Below are positions 7,007 to 10,744 of a stretch of DNA of 10,744 nt, piece after piece. The DNA comes from UBA5109 sp964606735. GTDB taxonomy: Bacteria; Pseudomonadota; Gammaproteobacteria; Pseudomonadales; Pseudohongiellaceae. Made by a program: the position numbers and the translations under genes. The stretch's first letter is position 1. The number at the start of each line of letters is the position of its first letter. The notes under the pieces are model-generated. The model ran no database searches. It was not told the origin of the DNA and saw only the letters and a program-made list of their open reading frames with translations. The stretch spans positions 1 through 10,744 of the forward strand of contig CAZSHI010000044.1 of NCBI GenBank assembly GCA_964606735.1, in the 5' to 3' direction.

Positions 7007-10000
7007 ATGCAAACCATTATTGATGCAGCTTTTTCACGGCCCCGGGTAGTCATCCTGGTTTTGGTTGCCATTTTTGCCGCCGGTATTTCGTCCTATTTTT
7101 CCATTCCCAAAGAATCCAATCCGGATATTCCAATTCCGATTGTTTATGTTTCCATGGTGCATGAGGGCATCTCGCCTGAGGACGCCGAACGTTTGCTGGT
7201 TTTGCCAATGGAACGGGAGTTACAGAGTCTGGAAGGCCTTGACGAGATGAGTTCAACGGCCTCAGAAGGCCATGCTTCCGTATTGATGGAATTTGATGCC
7301 GGTTATGATATCGATCAGGCGTTGGATGATGTGCGTGAACAGGTTGACCGGGCCAGAGTCGAACTTCCCCCCGAGACTCTTGAACCAACCGTCAGTGAGG
7401 TCAACCTGGCCGAGTTCCCGGTATTGTCGGTGTCCCTGTCAGGCAGAGTTTCCGAGCGCACGCTGATCACCATAGCCCGTGATCTGGAAGACCGTATCGA
7501 GGGCCTACCTAATGTGCTGGATGTCACCATCGGTGGCGACCGTGAAGAAATGCTCGAAGTGCTGATTGCCCCCGATGTGCTGGATGCCTATCAGATTTCT
7601 TTTCAGGATATTTCAGCTCTGGTTCAGGGAAACAACCAGTTGATTGCAGCCGGCGCTCTGGATTCTGGTTCCGGCCGCATGGTGCTCAAGGTGCCGGGTG
7701 TCATTTCTGAACTGGATGACATGATGAACATGCCCGTCAAGGTGGTCGATGACCAGGTGGTGCTTTTCAAGGATATCGCTACCCTGCGCAGAACCTTCAA
7801 GGATCCGGAGAGTTTTGCCCGTATTGACGGTGATAATGCCGTTGTACTGGAAATTTCCAAGCGGACTGGTGCCAATATTATTGAAACCATTGAAAGTGTT
7901 CGCGCCCTGATCAGTCAGACCCAGCAGGCTTGGCCCGAGTCCATTGAGGTGACCTATCTGATGGATGGTTCCGAACAAATACGTTCCATGCTGGGAGACT
8001 TGGAAAACAATGTTATCACTGCCATCCTGTTGGTGATGATCGTCATTATTGCTGCGCTTGGAGTCAGACCTGCCCTGCTGGTAGGTCTGGCCATTCCCGG
8101 CTCATTTCTGGCCGGCATCCTGATACTGAATATCATGGGGCTGACCATGAACATGATTGTCCTGTTCAGTCTGATTCTGGTAGTCGGTATGCTGGTCGAT
8201 GGTGCGATTATTACCATTGAACTGGCTGAACGCCTGCAGTCAGAAGGTATGGTGAAAAGGGAAGCTTTTGCCAGAGCCGCCAAACGCATGGCCTGGCCGA
8301 TCATTGCTTCAACGGCTACCACGCTTACCGTGTTTGTGCCCTTGCTGTTCTGGCCGGGTATGATCGGGGAGTTCATGAAATTTTTACCGATAACTGTACT
8401 GGCGACACTGGGGGCTTCTCTGTTCATGGCGCTGCTGTTTGTCCCGGTCGTGGGTGGAGTTATCGGTCGTCAGATCAGTGCGGCAACCACGGCCAAAGTA
8501 AGCGAGCATAATCCTCATCAGAGCCTGGAAGCCGCTGGCTACCTGACGAAAAAATACCTGGGCTTTCTGGGTGTTCTACTCAGACATCCGGCAAAAGTAC
8601 TGGTGCTGATGGTCGCCTTCCTGATGGGCTCCTATGTGGCCTATGGCATGCTGGGTAAAGGTGTAGAGCTGTTCCCGGCAATTGAGCCTGAATTTGTTCA
8701 GGTGCAGGTGCATGCCCGTGGTGACCTTTCGGTTTATGAAAAAGACCAGATCATGAGCAATGTCGAAAATTTGCTGCTGGACATGAATTATCTGGAAGCG
8801 GTCTATACCCGCACTGGTACCAGTGGTGGTGGCGGTGGCGGATTTGGCGGCGGCAGCTCTAGCGAGGATACCATCGGTGTCGTGCAACTGGAGTTCGTCG
8901 ACTGGCAGTTGCGCCCCCCGGCCAATGTTTTACAACAGGAAGTTCGACAACGCCTGGCCAATGTACCGGGCATACAGATTGAGATGGCCGAGCAGGAAAA
9001 TGGTCCGCCGACTGGTAAACCCCTGCAGTTGGAAGTGAGGGCCAATGATTTTGATGTGCTTGATAGTACAGTTGCTCAGATTCGTGCGGCCATGGATCAG
9101 GTAGGTGGTTTCACCAATATTGAGGATACCCGCACCTTGCCCGGTATTGAATGGGAATTGCTGGTTGATCGTGAAGAGGCCGCCAGATATGGAGCGAATA
9201 TTTCCAGTCTGGGTAGCGCCGTGCAGTTGCTGACTACCGGTCTCAAACTGACCGAATATCAGCCTGATGATGCGGATGAAGAGCTTGATATTCGTGTTCG
9301 TTTTACCGATGACAGTCGTAGTCTAGAACGACTGATGCAGTTGACGATCCCCACTGCCAGTGGCCTGATTCCCATCAGTAATTTCATCAGTTTTGAAACC
9401 TCACAAAAAACGTCGGTGATTAACCGCATTGACGGTTCGCGTAGTCTGACCATTCAGGCTGACGTTGAGGATGGGATATTGGCTGCCAACAAGATTAATG
9501 AACTCAGAGACCTTTTGTTGCAACAGAGTTTAGATCCGCAGGTTCAGGTACAGTTTGGCGGTCAGGACGAGGACCAGGCTGAAGCCGGCGCATTTCTGTC
9601 ACAGGCTTTCATGATTTCAATTGTATTGATGATGGTCATTCTCCTGCTACAGTTCAACAGTTTTTATCAGTCCTTCCTGATAATCTCTGCCGTGGTGTTT
9701 TCCACTGCCGGTGTGCTGATTTTCCTGATTGTCAGTGGCCAACCCTTCGGCATCGTTATGTGCGGTATCGGCGTCATTGCGCTGGCAGGTATCGTGGTTA
9801 ACAACAATATCGTGTTGATCGATACTTACAACGAAGTCAGACGGGATACCGATCTCTCGGTCATTGATTCGGTGCTTGAAACGGCTGCCCAGCGTCTGCG
9901 GCCGGTGCTGTTGACCTCGACAACCACTATCTTGGGTCTGGTACCCATGGTGCTGGCGGTTTCCATTAATATCATTGAACAGGAGATCATCGTGGGCGGA

Positions 10001-10168
10001 CCTTCTACCCAGATGTGGGTGCAATTGTCCACGGCCATAGCCGGAGGGCTGCTATTTGCCACTATCCTGACGCTGATTTTCACCCCCTGCATGCTGGTGC
10101 TGGGTGAGAAAATATTCAAGACAGGTAAGGCTCGAGAGCACCTGCATGTTGTCCAGAGCCCGGCCTGA
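7007..10168 (+). CDS. RND-family efflux permease, inner membrane
   Basis: A 1053-residue proton-driven RND pump of normal length, with an N-terminal membrane helix (13-31), porter domain, membrane segments 2-6 (about 335-488), helix 7 (about 529-549), a second porter half and helices 8-12 (about 865-1035). It keeps D398 in TM4 (GMLVDGA) but has Gly399 where AcrB has a second Asp. The AcrB TM10 Lys940 is replaced by Asn932 (GIVVNNNIVLID). R963 and T970 in TM11 (RLRPVLLTS) match AcrB R971 and T978. Residues 607-616 form a near-continuous glycine tract (GGGGGGFGGG) where AcrB carries the switch loop between the binding pockets. Partnership with the adaptor directly upstream is expected; no TolC-like gene is present. 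These residues argue against the classical HAE1 group, and the substrate cannot be predicted. A weak GAAGAG element precedes the ATG. Confidence 0.94.
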   Translation: MQTIIDAAFSRPRVVILVLVAIFAAGISSYFSIPKESNPDIPIPIVYVSMVHEGISPEDAERLLVLPMERELQSLEGLDEMSSTASEGHASVLMEFDAGYDIDQALDDVREQVDRARVELPPETLEPTVSEVNLAEFPVLSVSLSGRVSERTLITIARDLEDRIEGLPNVLDVTIGGDREEMLEVLIAPDVLDAYQISFQDISALVQGNNQLIAAGALDSGSGRMVLKVPGVISELDDMMNMPVKVVDDQVVLFKDIATLRRTFKDPESFARIDGDNAVVLEISKRTGANIIETIESVRALISQTQQAWPESIEVTYLMDGSEQIRSMLGDLENNVITAILLVMIVIIAALGVRPALLVGLAIPGSFLAGILILNIMGLTMNMIVLFSLILVVGMLVDGAIITIELAERLQSEGMVKREAFARAAKRMAWPIIASTATTLTVFVPLLFWPGMIGEFMKFLPITVLATLGASLFMALLFVPVVGGVIGRQISAATTAKVSEHNPHQSLEAAGYLTKKYLGFLGVLLRHPAKVLVLMVAFLMGSYVAYGMLGKGVELFPAIEPEFVQVQVHARGDLSVYEKDQIMSNVENLLLDMNYLEAVYTRTGTSGGGGGGFGGGSSSEDTIGVVQLEFVDWQLRPPANVLQQEVRQRLANVPGIQIEMAEQENGPPTGKPLQLEVRANDFDVLDSTVAQIRAAMDQVGGFTNIEDTRTLPGIEWELLVDREEAARYGANISSLGSAVQLLTTGLKLTEYQPDDADEELDIRVRFTDDSRSLERLMQLTIPTASGLIPISNFISFETSQKTSVINRIDGSRSLTIQADVEDGILAANKINELRDLLLQQSLDPQVQVQFGGQDEDQAEAGAFLSQAFMISIVLMMVILLLQFNSFYQSFLIISAVVFSTAGVLIFLIVSGQPFGIVMCGIGVIALAGIVVNNNIVLIDTYNEVRRDTDLSVIDSVLETAAQRLRPVLLTSTTTILGLVPMVLAVSINIIEQEIIVGGPSTQMWVQLSTAIAGGLLFATILTLIFTPCMLVLGEKIFKTGKAREHLHVVQSPA

Positions 10169-10189
10169 CCAACTTAAGTTCAACCGCAG

Positions 10190-10591
10190 ATGTCAATAAA
10201 ACAGGATCTGCATCTGAAGATACTACTGGCTGAAGATAATAAACCCAGTCAGTTGGTCAGTGAGGCTATGCTCAAGAAAATCGGAGCAGATGTCGTTATC
10301 GCCGAAAATGGTCATGAAGTTCTTTCTAAACTGGAGGAACAGAACTTTGACTTGATTCTTATGGACTGCCAAATGCCTCTTATGGACGGCATGCTAGCGA
10401 CTGAAAAAATCAGGGAAAGTAAAAATTCTCGTTATCAATACATTCCGATAATTGCTCTGACTGCAGATGTGCAGCAGGAAACCCGCAATAGATGACTGGA
10501 AGCAGGTATGAATGACTTTCTCAGCAAGCCTTTTACTTTTCAAATGCTCATTGAGATTTTAGAAAAAAATATAGCCAGGAATATCGCCTAA
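10190..10591 (+). pseudogene. Stand-alone receiver (REC) domain broken by an in-frame TGA
   Basis: A CheY-like receiver domain of 133 codons, interrupted by TGA at 10493-10495 (residue 102). Before the stop are the acidic pair Glu15/Asp16 (LLAEDN), phospho-acceptor Asp59 (LILMDCQMP) and Thr91 (IALTAD). After it the frame continues as LEAGMNDFLSKPF, containing the conserved Lys113 and Pro114, and ends at TAA 10589-10591. Related receivers usually have Cys or a similar residue at the TGA position (C-LEAGM pattern), so a single TGC or TGT to TGA change explains it. The 101-residue product would lack helix 5 and the essential Lys, so it is unlikely to work. The sequence resembles C-terminal receivers of hybrid kinases, but an in-frame TAA (10175-10177) rules out an upstream extension. 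It starts 21 bp after the pump gene, has no clear ribosome-binding site and is more AT-rich than the pump. A base-calling error is the main alternative. Confidence 0.8.
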
Positions 10592-10596
10592 ATATT

Positions 10597-10744
10597 TTAA
10601 AGGCACTGAAGTGTTCCAAGTTGGACTATTAGGTCACTGCTTTCGGGATTTGAAAAATTGGCCTCACAATGAAAATTGCCTTTACTAACTTCAAAGTGTG
10701 AAGTGCCATGATCAATTTCAGCCTGAAGATAGCCATTTTCATCT
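10597..10744 (-). CDS. Possible C-terminal end of an unidentified protein (partial)
   Basis: On the minus strand, a frame open from the window edge runs 48 codons to a TAA at 10597-10599, converging on the receiver pseudogene with only 5 bp between the two stops. The translation (…QAEIDHGTSHFEVSKGNFH…, ending TLQCL) looks like globular protein and matches no family I recognise. An open frame of this length occurs by chance roughly one time in ten, so support is weak. No other plausible gene is seen after 10591. Confidence 0.3.
   Translation of the reverse strand, partial: DENGYLQAEIDHGTSHFEVSKGNFHCEANFSNPESSDLIVQLGTLQCL

Noticed and set aside
10493..10530. TGA as a selenocysteine codon in the receiver
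   Set aside because: No convincing bacterial SECIS-like hairpin is visible immediately after the TGA, and receivers have no known use for selenocysteine at this site; nonsense mutation is simpler.

Overview
The window reads as chromosomal DNA of a gammaproteobacterium, probably an aquatic or free-living one. The reasons are an E. coli-like tRNA-Leu(UAG) with encoded CCA, a tesA/ybbA/ybbP cluster typical of Gammaproteobacteria and Gram-negative secretion and efflux proteins. No species is claimed. There are no insertion sequences, CRISPR arrays or rRNA genes.

Left part (1-4063, all minus strand): a tesA-like SGNH esterase, a YbbA-like ABC ATPase and a YbbP-like FtsX-type permease form a tight operon (8-bp gap, then a 1-bp TGATG overlap). 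A tRNA-Leu(UAG) follows on the same strand 37 bp after ybbP, with its own candidate stable-RNA promoter at the 3' end of ybbP. Upstream of the operon, a strong intrinsic terminator (4024-4055) closes a separate minus-strand gene for a secreted metallo-beta-lactamase-fold hydrolase (4064-4951).

Middle (4952-5340): an AT-rich divergent intergenic region carries candidate promoters for the hydrolase (minus) and for an efflux operon (plus). It holds several short dyads and tandem repeats that look like operator DNA. Two perfect 6-bp-arm dyads overlap the two proposed promoters.

Right part (5341-10168, plus strand): a PadR-family regulator, a periplasmic adaptor (HlyD/MFP type) and a large RND permease form an operon. 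PadR and the adaptor overlap by ATGA; the adaptor and pump are 32 bp apart. The simplest reading is a PadR-controlled RND efflux pump that borrows an outer-membrane channel encoded elsewhere. The pump has a non-canonical proton-relay set (Asp-Gly in TM4, Asn in place of the TM10 Lys) and a glycine-rich expansion where AcrB has its switch loop.

After the pump (10190-10591) lies a stand-alone receiver domain interrupted by an in-frame TGA at residue 102, just before its conserved Lys; the frame then stays open to a proper end. It is best read as a recent nonsense pseudogene. The last ~150 bp may hold the C-terminus of an unidentified minus-strand gene. I do not see a clearly new multi-gene system; the points most worth checking are the interrupted receiver, the pump's altered residues and the paired operators in the divergent region.
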